DNA from: Zygaena filipendulae | Taxonomy: Eukaryota; Arthropoda; Insecta; Lepidoptera; Zygaenidae | Direction of reading: 5' to 3' | NCBI GenBank assembly: GCA_907165275.2 | Contig: OU015655.1 | Span: 4,476,501-4,540,500, forward strand | Length of the DNA stretch: 64,000 nt | Shown: positions 14,036 through 27,184 of the stretch, piece after piece | Position numbering within the stretch: the first letter of the stretch is position 1 | How the letters are laid out: every line of letters starts with the position of its first letter | Notes under the pieces: model-generated | The model's database searches: none | Told to the model about the DNA's origin: nothing | What the model saw: the letters and a program-made list of their open reading frames with translations, nothing else | Translations under genes and position numbers: made by a program

Positions 14036-14149
14036 TTGTGTAAATCGGTGGAAATATAACGATATATATTGTTGGATGTGTCGAAAAAGATGCATCAAAT
14101 TTTGCATACCTACTGGCTACTACACGTTGCCAGGTTTATAGGACATAGG

Positions 14150-14340
14150 GTACTTTTTGTCCCGGAATTCCCGCGGGAACTCAGAAATTAACGCGAGTGA
14201 AACCGCGGGGAATAGTTTATTTCAAATGAGTCTCCACCGTTCTAAATCCTAACTATTTTAAATGTGAATGAGTGTTTTTGGCCTGGAAATCCTGCGGGAA
14301 CTCCGAAATTAACGATGATGAAACCATGACGAACATCTAT
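14150..14340 (+). mobile_element. two truncated Helitron-like ends in tandem
   Basis: GAATTCCCGCGGGAACTCAG plus GTGAAACCGCGGGG at about 14,165-14,210, then a second diverged end (CCTGCGGGAACTCCGAAATT) at about 14,288-14,335, directly after the RTE remnant. Confidence 0.55.
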
Positions 14341-14344
14341 AGTA

Positions 14345-17300
14345 ATTGATTGTGCAGTAAATAGTACCTACTCGTGTGGTGGACGCTACTCGTGTGGTGA
14401 TGCTTATAAAACCAATATCACTCTCAATATGGATATTGAGTAAATCGTAATCCACTTCCAAGGGACAGTAGCAACTGTGGTGACGTGCAAATGGGTCAAG
14501 TGCTACTTGGAGATCACGATCAAAAAAAAACAATGACCATCTGTGATTCCAACCACAACAAGTTACTTAAGTTATTTTTTGCAAAAAGTTTAGCGTTGCA
14601 ACAATGAGGCGGTTTTTTTGTTATTATTTTTAAATAGTCGTAATATTTTTTGACGAGTAGGTAAATAGAGTAGAGCCCAGTCACGTCGCACGCGATAGCT
14701 ACCTCGAGTAACGAATTAACGATAGTCTATAAAGCTACGACACCGAGCATACGTAACTACCCTTATTGACCTTTGAATTTCTTCATAATTATCGTGCCTA
14801 CATTTTATCTATCCGATATATTTACTTTCTAAGAAGACGTGGCGTTACGGGAATTAGAAATATTGTAAAAGAGAAATATCGAAGGGGTTAGAGTTATGGG
14901 TTAGAGGATAAAATCAAGAAAATTGAATTTAGATTATTTTTGACTAATATAGTATATTCTAATATAATAAAAAAAAATTACAATATAAATGAACAATCAA
15001 CAATTAAAATTAACAATTCTAATATAATAAAACTTATGGAAAACTTAAAATAATAATTATACATATTTATTATTTTTGGTTTTGTGTTCATATGTTTGTC
15101 GGTTTGTTTGAAGTGGACGGATTTGAATAAAAGTTCACATTTAGGTAGCTTCTGTCTTGATTTCCGGTAGGTACTTAAATACATTTTTTTCTATAGTAAA
15201 GTACTAATACTGTTTAATGTTAGATTACTTTGTATTTTGTTTCGGTGTCTGCTGCACATTGTAGTAGATTTTTTGTTTTATTAGTCTACAAAATATTAAT
15301 CCGTAATTGGCAGTAAGTTCTGTATAACAGTACTGATAAATTAGTTTTTTAAGTGTTGTGTGTGTGTGTTGTGAATATACAATACTTTTTTAAAGTGTTT
15401 TAATAACGTCTGTGGGGGTTTTAAACTCACTTCACGTTATAAATCACGTTAGGTATCTATGTTTTGTAAAAACTTATATACGTATCATTATTGGTCCATG
15501 ATACGTATGTATCTAATCTATCCATATCCTGATATGGCTGGTCAGTGGCATGCGTAGTGACAGAAAAAGTATGTACATATAAATGCACGAAGTTACCTAG
15601 AATGGACCGGCGCGGTGTCTAACTGTGGCGGTTGTGGCTGTAATAATTAGCTAATCGCATAATTGCGCAACCGTTACAGCTTGACAGTCGCTGTTTAAAT
15701 TCGCTAATGATTATTATTACTGCAAAATATGAAACCTAGCCAATCATAAAAATTAATCCGATGCAACTATTTCTAGTAACACGAGGTCGTGCAGTTAAAC
15801 ATTTTTATATCGTGAGAGTGGAACGTGGGGGAATTTAAGTAAGTCAACGCTTAAACATAGGACTTAATAAAAAAATAATTACTTACTCTATAGATTTACG
15901 GCAATCAATCAGTATAAATGAAACTGATCTAATAAAACACAGAACTTTTTACTGTCAAGAGATACCTACCTATACATAGTATAATTGTACCTAAATAAAA
16001 TTACTTGTCTAATATAATATGTAATCCGTTATACTATAAATACTTATAATTAGGAATAGGTGGTAATAATTAAAGTTTTTAAAAAGCTTATTAAACTAGT
16101 AAGAAGAGCCAATTTTTGTTTTTAAAATCGAATCTAGGAAAACGACAGTGTGCTTAATCACGGTAAATATAAGTAGTTTAATAGTCCAAGTTGGCTTGTA
16201 AAGTTCACTTGTCGATTGATACGCTCTTAAGTTTTTGTTTATTTTTTATTTTCCGACTCAATGAGCGAGATAAACAAAAACTTGAGAGCGTATTAAGTTT
16301 CAGTAGATATTGTATAGTAGTAGTAGTTTCTTATAGTGCCGTTATTTATATTACACAAGTCAAAGGAAAAGATACCGCCACGTTTAAATGACAAAGCTCT
16401 CAATCAAATTCGCATAAAATTATCATTACCTAACACATATATTCATTCACTTTTTTTCGTGCCGGTTGGTTCGCTAAGATATAAATAACTAAACAACGCT
16501 ACAAAAGTAGGTAGGCAGTAGGCACCCATATAATAGTCATTTTGCCTACCTGGCCCTGAAAATTCTTAAACATGATACTTGTTTTGAGTTGATGTATGTA
16601 TATCGATTACAATAAGGTTCAACATAGTTAAAAGCGATCGGTATAAGCTACTTTTGATACTGAGAAAATATACCAATGTGCTAAAGACATTCCTTCTATT
16701 ATCTCTAAGAAATTAATATTATAAAATCTAAATACATACCTACCTATAATAAAACAGTAGATTTTTCCGTAAAACAAATAGTAAAAAAAAAATGACAAAA
16801 ACCGGTGACCGTTTGAGGTCAAATTCCAAGTTGTTTATGCCAAGACTATGGTTTACAGCTACATAATAATATGTTAGGAGATCCAAAGGAAATCCCGAAA
16901 ACCTGAGCAATGAATTAATTCAACAATACAATTCATGTATTGCACATTTGAAACCATTCTAACACAAATATTATATATCTATTATTAACCAGCTCAAGCC
17001 TCAAGGGCGTCTTTAAGAAGTAAGGATCTTCACGACTGTTTGCCCTTCCTCTTCTAAGAATATTTTATTTCACTTAATTAAAGTTGATTACGGCAATGTT
17101 GCCAATCATGATATTTGGTTGACGAAATGCAAATGATCATTGCAAAGTCAAACTAGAACAATCAGTTCTGCGGTCACCTAGCTAAAGTAGATCTCGAATG
17201 GGTTATTCAGCCAAAATAAAGTCACAGTAAATTTACAAAGTGACCACTGTTGCTGGTTGGTCCTAAGAAATATTTTTCTTGACTCGTTTTATGTAGGTAT

Positions 17301-17395
17301 TTTGTTTTTTGCCTATCTACATAGGGATAAAACCGCATGCAGGAAATAGTCAAATATATTTGATTTAAAATCAATCTTTTCTAATCAAAATCTTT
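14345..17395. other. intergenic DNA
   Basis: AT-rich with no recognised gene; the one structural feature is the inverted repeat at 16.2 kb. Confidence 0.5.
16219..16293. repeat. short inverted repeat
   Basis: 24-base arms ATACGCTCTTAAGTTTTTGT... and its complement with one mismatch, around a 27-base loop. Function unknown; perhaps a MITE scrap. Confidence 0.7.
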
Positions 17396-17397
17396 AC

Positions 17398-17567
17398 AAA
17401 TTTAAATGCGAAATAATGGGTTTGTTTGTTTGTTTATTACGCTTTCACGACTCAACCGATCATTATGACATTTTGCAATACTTACGCGTTTTTAGGAACC
17501 GGACATAGGGTACTTTTATTCAGGAATTCTGAAATTATCGCGGATAAAATCGCGAGACAGCTAGTAT
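17398..17567 (+). mobile_element. Helitron-like repeat
   Basis: AAATGCGAAATAATGGG, GTTTGTTTGTTTATTACGC, CAACCGATCATTATGA and the end GCGAGACAGCTAGT. Confidence 0.65.
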
Positions 17568-17838
17568 TTTAATTATTGCCTGTGCACTTGCATCTTTATA
17601 AGTTCATAACTCATGACTTTATAAGTTTTCAGTCTTGATTCTTTTATGAATGAAAGGCGTATAATTGAACAAATTTAACAAAAAAAACATGACGTGTAGC
17701 CGATTACTAGAATACCTACATATTTTTCCAATACGACTGCAACGTGTCTATAAAATAAAGTTACTTAATATTGGTATCGGGTTCTCGACAGCTGTAACAA
17801 CCAAAACCGCGAATGAATAACATGATTGACAGCTGGGC

Positions 17839-18343
17839 CCTTATTCATTATGACCAATGATATTCTAAGTATTAAAATATAATTGATTATGACCAACAAC
17901 ATTCCTTGGCCATAACTAGCGTCCTAAAAACAATTCCAAACGTTACAGAAGTCAAAATATTAGAAATTATTACTCGGAGGGGCTTTCATGTAACATTTAT
18001 TTCCATCATTTTTCAGTTACAATCAAAAACATGGCGGTTTTGCGAATACAAGATGCAAGTTCTGACACCAACAATATCTAGCAATCAACCAAAATAAACA
18101 TGCTTCAAAAGTTGAAGCTGCCTTAACATGGTTAATTAATCACAAAACCATTATTTTTCCGATTGATACCGAAATATGATAGCAACAAAAGTTACATAAT
18201 TACCCTGCTGTTTGTAATTAAACACGGCACAAATGCATGTTTTTATACCTACCTAGTTGGTATACCTAACTTCTTTGAGTACGAGAGAAAACATTTTTTG
18301 TGGCGCGTTATCTTAACGAGACGTTATGGTCATAGTCAATAAG
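17839..18343. mobile_element. MITE with TTATTCATTATGACC ends, carrying a second MITE
   Basis: Ends CCTTATTCATTATGACC and, inverted, CCTTATTGACTATGACC. A shorter relative lies at 54,735-54,962. The interior is interrupted by a second repeat at 17,978-18,207. Confidence 0.7.
17978..18207. mobile_element. second MITE family, nested copy
   Basis: Matches 37,469-37,703 throughout (TATGGCGGTTTT-like, CAATATCTAGCA, GGTTAATTAATCACAAAA). The ends are inverted: aggggct...gtaac and gttac...taccct. Confidence 0.7.
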
Positions 18344-18416
18344 GAACGTGAGCGATTCAACCTTTACATAATAAAATATTATATATTTAGGAGTAAAATT
18401 ACCTATATACCTATAC

Positions 18417-19090
18417 TAACTGTCCCCCGAGATTTCACCCAAGTCTAGTAAATTTGTAGTTCCACCCGCGGCAATTACGGAGTTCCCGCGGAAATTCCAG
18501 GATAACTATAGATATAAACCAGAGATCCTCAAACTTATTTCTTTTACCCCCCCCTTTGAAAATCAATTATTTATCAGCGCCCCCAATTTTTTATACACTC
18601 CTAAAACTTAAAAAAAAAAAACACAATGTCATTACCTTAATTATTTTAGTTAATAATAGTGTGCAAGATAAGTCGGTATCTACTGGTGTTTAAGCTCACA
18701 TTTTAAACTAGACATTTTGACCAGTGAAAGCAATCAAAACACAACTTTATAATATTAAGAATTTTATAAAATTAAAAGAAACAATATACATAGGTAATAA
18801 ATATAAACGAATTATTCGATATTGAGAAATAGGCAGATTTTAATTTTAATGAATTTTTAAATGAAATCACAAATCCAGCATCGCCCCCTGAACCACGCCC
18901 GCCTCCTGTAGGTCTCCATCGCCCACAGGGGACGTTATCGCCCACTTTGAGAAAGACTGGTATAAACCTTTCTCACGAATCAATACCTATTGGTGAAAAC
19001 CGCATGAAAATCCGTAAAGTACCTACCTACTATTTGAGTTTATCGCGAACAGACAGCGGAAACGACTTCATTTTATACTATGTAAAAATA
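18417..19090 (-). mobile_element. Helitron-like repeat split by a hAT insertion
   Basis: The outer pieces, 18,417-18,519 and 18,968-19,090, together match the element at 22.6 kb; the middle is the hAT-like insertion. Confidence 0.7.
18520..18959 (+). mobile_element. non-autonomous hAT-like element nested in a Helitron-like repeat
   Basis: The element starts CAGAGATCCTCAAACTT and its other end, inverted, reads CAGTCTTTCTCAAAGT, both fitting hAT ends. An 8-bp duplication flanks it (atataaac at 18512-18519, gtataaac at 18960-18967, one mismatch). It splits a repeat whose unbroken relative is at 22,620-22,785, which supplies the empty site. It holds no coding frame. Confidence 0.8.
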
Positions 19091-19698
19091 CCCACAATAC
19101 CTCCTACCTATATATACCTACATATAATATATATACCTACAACAATCAGTCAGCATAAATGATAAATGAACTATAAATTAATACTAATACCTCTAATACG
19201 ATGAAAACTTATTTGGCGATTTGATCATAATTCACTTTGTGTCGTCATAATTTTTAAAAGTTTATAATTTAAAACTTCTCTTAATTATTATATATCTGTC
19301 CAAATTAACGTTTTACGTTTCAAATTACAGAGGTTTTGTAATGATACGATCAGACACGATCAAAGCAAGGTAACTCACCGTAAATTCGTGACATAAGTAG
19401 ACACTTGTAGTAGGTATGACGTATTATTATATAGAGTCAGTGATATTACGAATATTGTCTATAATCTGTGCACGCGATTTCGTTTGCGTGTTTATAGATT
19501 TTCTCGCGACATCGGCAAAATTTTCTACTGTTTATTATACTTTTCTATTGTAACTCTTTTGAAAGCAGAAAAAATTGCAGCTGTTGTTGATCTCAAGGTC
19601 AGATTTTGCAAAATTTTAAGTTTGAACCTACTGTAGTTAAAACGGCTTTTTTACGTTAAATTATTTAGGTTTATTAAATACGAAAATTAATGAAATTA

Positions 19699-19902
19699 GC
19701 GGGGTTAGCCAAGTTGACGTTCTACAATCGTTAACGCATAGAAAACATAAGTAACGAATCGACATGTCACTTGGTCAGCCAATCAAAACTCTAGTTTTCA
19801 AGTGGCCATGTAAAGCTAGAGTTTTGATTGGCTGACCAAAGTTTTCTATTCTATGTTTACTATTCGTTAACGATTGTAGAATGTCAACTTGGCTAACCCC
19901 GC
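19699..19902. mobile_element. hairpin MITE, GCGGGGTTAGCC family
   Basis: Almost the whole element is an inverted repeat: GCGGGGTTAGCCAAGTTGAC begins both arms, followed by TTCTACAATCGTTAACG and GGTCAGCCAATCAAAACT. Related degenerate copies are at 11.8-12.3 and 58.8 kb. No coding content. Confidence 0.75.
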
Positions 19903-19944
19903 AGATATCTACAAAGATTTCAGTTAGTTTTATTTGTATTATTC

Positions 19945-20118
19945 CATTTTCCAGTCTGGGTGTGTTTATATATCTATAGTATAATATATAAGTAATTCTA
20001 TGTAGTATATACCACGTTTGTTTGGTTTCCACGACACAAGCTAATAATAGCTTACTGTGGGATCAAGTAGATCTGTGTGTTGTGATGTGGATTATTATTA
20101 TTATTATTATTGTAAGTA
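19945..20118 (+). mobile_element. tRNA-derived SINE, 3' half
   Basis: Shares TTTCCAGTCTGGG, ACCACGTTTGTTTGGTTTCC, TTACTGTGG and GATCAAGTA with the SINE at 4.6 kb and ends in a (ATT)n tail at 20,091-20,111. The tRNA-like head is missing. Confidence 0.7.
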
Positions 20119-20320
20119 ATCAATGTAAGTGTTAAATAATATATAATACTTAGATACCATCAAAATTTCGAAGAAGATAATTCAGTTTCCTACTTATGGT
20201 TTAAGCAAACTAGTAAATTATGTAAATTGTGATTACAAAGATTAGTCACCATCTCTTGTGATAAAATAATATATTATTAAATAATTGTGTTTAAATTAAT
20301 GATGAAGTATTCTTGCGCAG

Positions 20321-20431
20321 CTTCCTACGTTGCGCGCGAGTATTCTTGATTCTCGTAGTAGGAAGAAACCTCTATCATCGCATGCCAAAATACTGGATGT
20401 ATTGATAAATGTCGGTGAATTTCTGCTTTGT
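20321..20431 (+). CDS. isolated candidate exon, 111 nt
   Basis: Acceptor cttgcgcag and donor GTAAGT bound 37 complete codons beginning LPTLRASILDSRSRKK and ending NVGEFLLC. The polypyrimidine tract is weak. It may be an exon of a long-intron gene or a transposon scrap. Confidence 0.25.
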
Positions 20432-22617
20432 GTAAGTAGATATATGGTAGATATAGACAATTTTACCAATATATTTTTTTCAATGTGTCATTTCCATAAA
20501 ATATTTAACATGTAACACAACTACTCTACATTATAAAACAAAAAATATTTCCCTGGCATAACAATTCCAGCAAAAGTATTTTTATTAAGGAAATCATAAT
20601 TCCAATTTACTCTAACTTCATACTAACTTATTTTAAGATACAAGTTAGAGCTTATCATGGAATCCTATAAATAGACATATACACGTACCTAAGTCCTGTG
20701 TGGCCGTACCACCCACTTTTATTATAACTTTAAATCACGTCCACTGTAATATTATTAATAATAATAATAATTTATTGTCACAAGTAAAAAAATTTTTTAC
20801 AATATCCGTACAATCACTGGCTTCCAAACTAGCGTAAGCTGTATGTTAGACGCCAGTTACATATTATAATTTCATTGAGCTTGAACAGTCAATTAGAAAA
20901 GGATTAATTAATAAGTATAAATTAAAAAACTCTATTGACATTACATTACGTAATATCGAAATTTTACAATAGATAAAACTTCAATGTAAGATTATAATAA
21001 GGCTGTTAAAGAGGTGGTGATATTTATTGTTTCATCTCGCCGCTACATATTAATAATATTAAGAAACACAATATTTACATATTAGGAATGAACTTAAGAA
21101 TATTGGTGACTGCTTCAATCAAGTACCTTATAATGAAGGTGATCAAGTCAAATCCCAAAGAAGATTATTTATGACTGCAAGTGTCTTTGCCGATCTACAG
21201 AGCTAATTACGCAAAGTAGCTCGTCATGTCAAATATGTGCGATGTAATTATGGCGTTGGAGGTTGTAGTAGTGTAATGATAGTCGAAGTACTCTATGATA
21301 TTTTAGGTATCTACTCATGGTAACCCTCATCTCAAATACATAGTACGTATATTTCAGTGAGTTAAGTATGTATGTAGGTACTTCTACCTACTCGTTTTGT
21401 AAAGGTTTCATATGTCGTCGGACCATCTGCATATGTTTATTTTTCCCAGATTAAGCTACATCTAGGCTGAATTTGTTGGACTGAATGACCTTAAGAATAT
21501 GATTGCAAGCGCGTCGGCAACTTGCGGGCCCGATTTTTGTGAATATTTTGTTTCTACTACGAATTTTTTTTTATGTTTTTTTTTCTAAGTACTTATAGGT
21601 ATGAGACTGAACCTCCTCCAATAGTTGCCTACACCCTGTATAGGTAAACCTATTTAACCTACATAACGTTTATACTTACCTATTCCACTCGAACCTTTCG
21701 TTATAGGTGCTTATAATTTCTATCAAACAAATATAAATTTCTACATTATATTTTTTACACCTAAGTTGTTATGAAGGATTTTACGCATATTTTTTTCGAG
21801 TCAACTATGTTGCTACTTACTAGTGTCACTAAAGCTATTTGCTTTGCTGGTACAGTAATTATTCCATGTAACAATAGTTTTTGCAGGCTAAAATATTATC
21901 GAACAACCTTCTGCAAATGACTATGAGGCTCGTATTGTCTATCAGTTAGCACGAGGTGTTTAGAAACATATTTTAAGTTTTCAACAACCGCATTGTTGTC
22001 GATATATTATCTAGTTTCCGAGGCCGCGCAGCCGTCCACAGGGTTTGACTTCGCTACAGCTGCTTACTTGTTAACATTTTGTGTGTTAAGTAGTTGTGTT
22101 ACTGTGTTTGTATTACACAATATACTACCTATAAAAAACAAGGAACTATAATTATATCTCGATCTCGAAACCGAAAGAACCGACAACACAAAAAATTGAG
22201 TAAGTAGGTATAACAAATTTTATTAAGTCTTCGGAACTCGTATTTTAATACCTTATTTAAATGCCAACTTTTAGTGATTCAATCTATTAACACATCGCAT
22301 TAATGGGGAAACAATGCGATGTAAACAGAAAAACTTTTGCTTGGAAATCAATCGAGGCATCGCAGGTCACGCAAAAAAATTAATACGGGCAAATGTCAAA
22401 ATATTATGTAGTTGCATAATTATTTTTTGTGCGACATAGGTACGTGATTTTATATGACATATAAAATATTTATTGATTATGTAGTCTTTACGTTTCGTGT
22501 AGGTATGTTACGTTTCAGTGAAGTGGAGCTGTTTGCATAAAAATTTTATATTACTTAATAAATATTTTTTTACATAGGATAGGACATTATACCTAAATAT
22601 TACGTAGGTATTATAAT

Positions 22618-22785
22618 ATATTAGCCGCGTTTGTCTGTCTGTCTGTTCGCGATAAAATAAAAAACTATTAAATGGATTTTCATGCAGTTTTTACCAATGT
22701 TTCAAGAGGAAGGTTTGTACCTACGTATAGTTTATCCTGGAACTCCTGCGTTGCCGCGGCTGAAACCGCGGGGGGCAGCTAGTCT
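22618..22785 (+). mobile_element. Helitron-like repeat
   Basis: Contains GTCTGTCTGTCTGTTCGCG, GATTTTCATGCAG, AGTTTATCCTGGAACTCC and ends GGGGGGCAGCTAGT. It provides the unbroken version of the copy at 18.4 kb. Confidence 0.7.
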
Positions 22786-24099
22786 AACAATAAGTTATTA
22801 GGATTTGACCAGATTTTAGAGAAAATAAAAACTATTACAACTAACTATTGCAGTTAAATAGGTATATGAGTCAGATTACTTATTCTACATTGTTCCCTTT
22901 TTGGATTTATTTGATTTAATTACATTTGATGAAGTGTATTTTATATTTCAACCGTTTTATACAAAATCTTGACAAATTACCTAAACCTCCTCTCTATCAA
23001 TCGGTGTGAACCCATGTAAACCGCTTGAAAATCCGTTTAGTAGATTATGAGTTTATCGCCAACAGGCAAACAGACAGATGCTGCGGAGGACTGTGTTTTA
23101 TAATATATTGTAGTGATACAGAGTCGTGAAGTTGTATGAAAAGAAATCGACCTCGGACCGTGTGCACTACGCTTGGGTCAAGGGTAGGTAGTGCATAGAA
23201 AGTTAGCTAACTTTCGAGTACTCTGTAGGTCTACTCTCCGTTTGTAATGATTGTGAAGAAGGTACAAACTACAAAGTCGTACGGCGTTGTGTGTAAAGCA
23301 TACAAAAGTACTTATGTACATGACACCATACCAAACGTTACGTGTAGGTAAGTCGTAAATAACTTACAACGAATCTTACCAGATAGTTTCCCATATTTTA
23401 TAGTGAATAGAAAAAAGAACTTTCTTTTAGTCTTGTTTGTTCTGTGTTGTCTAAGATTCAAACTAAGAAGCGTATAAAGGATTTAAAAAAAAATTATAAT
23501 AAATTCTATACAAACAACCTCTATTATGTTGTAACAAAAAAAAAACAAATAAATAAACTCTTATAATAATAATAATTTAATTAAAAGTATTTTTTTTACT
23601 ATTTTTTTTATTAGATGTCTGGAAATAAAAAAAATTTTAGCACATTGTTTTACTATAACTAAGCAAAGTATAAATCAGAACCACTAATTTACTAATAATC
23701 AGAAAATTTAAAATGAAAGGTCTGTGATAAAAATACCTACTCTACGTCGAAACGTAGAATATACGTGGTACGTAGGTACCTATTTAAGGTTTGCTTCTTT
23801 TATGTACTTATACTTTAAAAGCAAGAGGTGATTTATATCTAGTGATACTGACGACAAATATCTACAACAGTCGATGATTCAGCGTTTTTAACATTATTTA
23901 TAATTAATACACCACCAAATCAAAAACCACGAAAAAAATAAGGAAATAATAAAATTCACGTTCACATATATAAATAATTATACTGGTTTAGTGAATTAAA
24001 ACGCATAGTAGAGTTAATGAAGTAACTATGTATATTCGTACGTTTATTGTGTGGTTATAATATCTATATCTTATATATCTCTATATAGTATATACCTAC

Positions 24100-24365
24100 T
24101 CGAAAATTGAATCTCTATTTCTTTTACGGCATCACGCTTGAACGGCTGGACCAATTTACGCTTAGATATTTTTTTGTTGCTGAAGTTTGTTCCTGCGGGA
24201 ACTCCGAAACTCACGCGGGTGAATCTCCGAAATGGTTGGACCGATTTTGAGGGGATTTTCGCTGCTACATAATTAGCAGATGTTATAAGGAGAAAATTAA
24301 GCTACGTTGAAGTCTTGCGGGAATTCCAAAACTAACGTGCGTGAATACACGGGGCACATCTAGTA
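24100..24365 (+). mobile_element. Helitron-like repeat with internal duplication
   Basis: Two successive GCGGGAACTCC-type modules with GGACCAATTT and GGACCGATTTTGA between them, ending GGGGCACATCTAGT. The inverted relative is at 44.8-45.2 kb. Confidence 0.6.
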
Positions 24366-26739
24366 TATTATATAAATATAGACACGCAAAACTTAGAAAG
24401 GGTGATTGATACACGATTGCAGTACTTCTGGTATTTTGGGATATTGGTAAGTTAAGAATTTAGTGTTGTAGGAATCTGGTATTTTGACAAATTTTTATTT
24501 AGTTATATAGCTTACATTTAAATGTAAAATAATTTAAATCAAAACTGCATTACTCGTGGTAAAACAGGGCAAGTTAAAATTACTATAATAGATAAGTAGA
24601 TGAAAACTCACAGAGTTCATTATTGATTAATCAATCATAAACTTTTCTTTGTCTAATGTAATAAATAAAGTGTAATACTTCTTTTTATTACTAATAAGGA
24701 TAATGACAAAATAATAGTCATAAGAAGGGATTTAAATACAGATACTTCATTTTATTCCGTGTTCCGTGATGATACTTAGTGACAACTTACATGGCTGTGG
24801 GGAAAAAAACTAAAACAAACATTGGGTTGGTTGAACAAAGGGCAACGTTCTGTAACTTGAGTAAAAATTTTTGTGTAAAAAAAAGGGAAAAACTTCGTAA
24901 CAAATTGTTATTATAGTCTTATTGGACACGTTTGTAATGAGGAAATAGTGCAGTGGGTTACTCAAGCGGGCCGGTCCCACTGTCAACTTTCTGTGTGGTG
25001 GAGTGGTCGCGTTCAGTCACTCAGTTTTATTCGATCACGGTATTGGCCGATTGGACAAGTTTAGATAATCTGATGTTTGAAGGTCGTCAATTTAGTAATA
25101 AAATACCCTAAGGCGTTTTTGAAAGCTGGCCAGCGGCGCCCGCGGCGTATCTGTAAGTACGCGCGCTTCAATTGTGATGTGAAAGGAACTGTAATAATGT
25201 GATAATAACACACGTAAACTTCTATATATTATATACCTATATGCATATTGTACATTTAAACTGCTTCACAGACGAGTTCAACCAGTAGAGCTAACACTAA
25301 TTGTATTTGTTTCTTAACTAAACGTTACAATTATGCCCAAACAGTAAATAACCAAAATATAAAAAAATACCGATAAACGAAACGTTTATGAAAAGCGTAA
25401 TACGCATCCCATAGTATAAACTTTAAGCCGATTCCTATGGTTGTTAAATTGCTCTTAGTTAACGTATCGATAGCGGTAGGTTACCTTCTTAGGTAGGTAG
25501 ATACAGTTCTTATGTCGACAACTTTAATCGTCTTTGCAACAGTTACTAATGAATGAACTAATGATAAGAAACGAGCGTTTTCCGTTATATTAGTAGTAGG
25601 TACCTATAATGGTTAGTATTAGGTATTTGACAATAGTAAGATTCAGAACTTCGTGTTTGTGATTAGAATTTAGATTAGGTACAAATTAGGCGAGTATATC
25701 GCTACTATAAACTACATATATTGCGTTGGGTGATTCCCATTTGGCCCCGTCCAATTTAAATTATAATAAAACAATTTACACTGATTTCAAAATATTTTAC
25801 GTTGTACCTACGCTACGTACTAGATTCAGGTCTGAGGACATTCTGGGCGACAAGTATACTTTGATTTTAGATAAAACAATAATAATAAAATGCAAATTAA
25901 TTATTATTCTTTATGGCGCCATATTGTTATTGTTTCAAATTAAGCTTCCTCTTATTAACGCTATAATGCCGATATATAATAGCATATTATGGCTTTTAGT
26001 CATTATAAAAAAAAAAATCAGTAATTAAAACATATTTATAAATTTTTAGTAGAATCTATTGCATGAATGAATGAAAAACACTTTATTGAGCACCACGATT
26101 GAGCAGTGATTTGAATTAAGAATCATAACATGATTAAAAACCATTAGTTATTAATATTAGATATTATGTTTCCCATGGCCAAATATCGGCGAGCGGCGCG
26201 GCGCGAGCAGAGCATGGGAGAGAGTGTATCGTAATGATATTTACTCAATTTGAATGTCGTCTGAGAAAGGTGTGTGAGTGCCGGTTAAATTTATTGAAAT
26301 TGATTTTTTTTTCTAATAGAGTATTTTTGCATAACGCGTCGTTAACGCACGAATATTATTAAATTTAAATTTAATATGACACCGTTTAACATGTATGTAC
26401 CTAACTATATAAAAAGTTTACTTTCTACCACAATTATGCATATTACCTATGTCTATCTGCGTCTATATGTTAAAAAAAATTGCAAAAAAAAGTCGCGCGT
26501 ATACCTCTGTCTGTGTGCCCGCTCAATTCTGAAATAAGCAACTTTTTTGACGCGGTTTTTACTACAGAATTTCTTTCGGAATTATTAGATGTTCCCGAGA
26601 GAATCCCAACAATAACTCAAGCGAAACTGTTGATACCTATAGGTACAGCAACTTTAAAAAGACTGTATCTATCGTACGTGAAATATTTTTTCAACGTAAT
26701 GATTATGGTAGTAACTGGTAGTTGTCATTTTTTCTATCT

Positions 26740-27184
26740 GTTCATAATATTCGCATACGCATCGGCAAATGCGGCGCTTGCGCATAGATCTGCATCCGCG
26801 TCCGCAATAATCAATGCGGATGTTCATGCGGATGCGAATGCGATACAAGTTGCGACAATAAAGGAATAGGGCGGGGCCGGCGAATGAAAAGTGAAGTTAA
26901 AAAATAGGTTTTTTTTTAACTTGACTTTTTTAACTTAATACTAATTTTCATTAATAATAATGTTAATAATTACTTGTAAGTTGTAATTGTGTTGTCTCTA
27001 TGTTCAAATAAATACATTTTCTTTCTTTCTTTCTACTTTATCATTGTTATAACTATTTATTAATATACTATATTTATATAAGATTTAAACATCCGCATCC
27101 GCATCCGCGGATGTGACTCTTAAAAAATCCGCATCCGCAATCACTTATGCGGATGTCAAAATATCGGCATCCGCAACATCCCTG
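26740..27184 (-). mobile_element. GCGGATG-rich repeat, probable hAT end
   Basis: Read on the minus strand the right edge is CAGGGATGTTGCGGATGC, a hAT-like end, followed by many GCGGATG words in both orientations. The left part (26,755-26,850) has the same words. No matching left terminus or duplication was found. A (TTTC)n run lies at about 27,017-27,034. Confidence 0.45.

Larger units (their letters stand above)
20120..26740. other. intergenic DNA
   Basis: Helitron-like repeats and retroelement tails (about 20,755-20,790; 26,045-26,085). A GC-richer patch at 24,990-25,160 ends CGGCGTATCTGTAAGT and could be an untranslated first exon with a donor, but this is unproven. Confidence 0.4.

Noticed and set aside
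25726..26028. Open frame of 100 codons without an ATG
   Set aside because: Low-complexity hydrophobic reading of AT-rich DNA, no splice sites or family match.
26480..26869. Open frame of 129 codons
   Set aside because: Its end runs through GCGGATG repeats (Ala/Asp/Asn-rich), its start is not an ATG, and no domain is visible.
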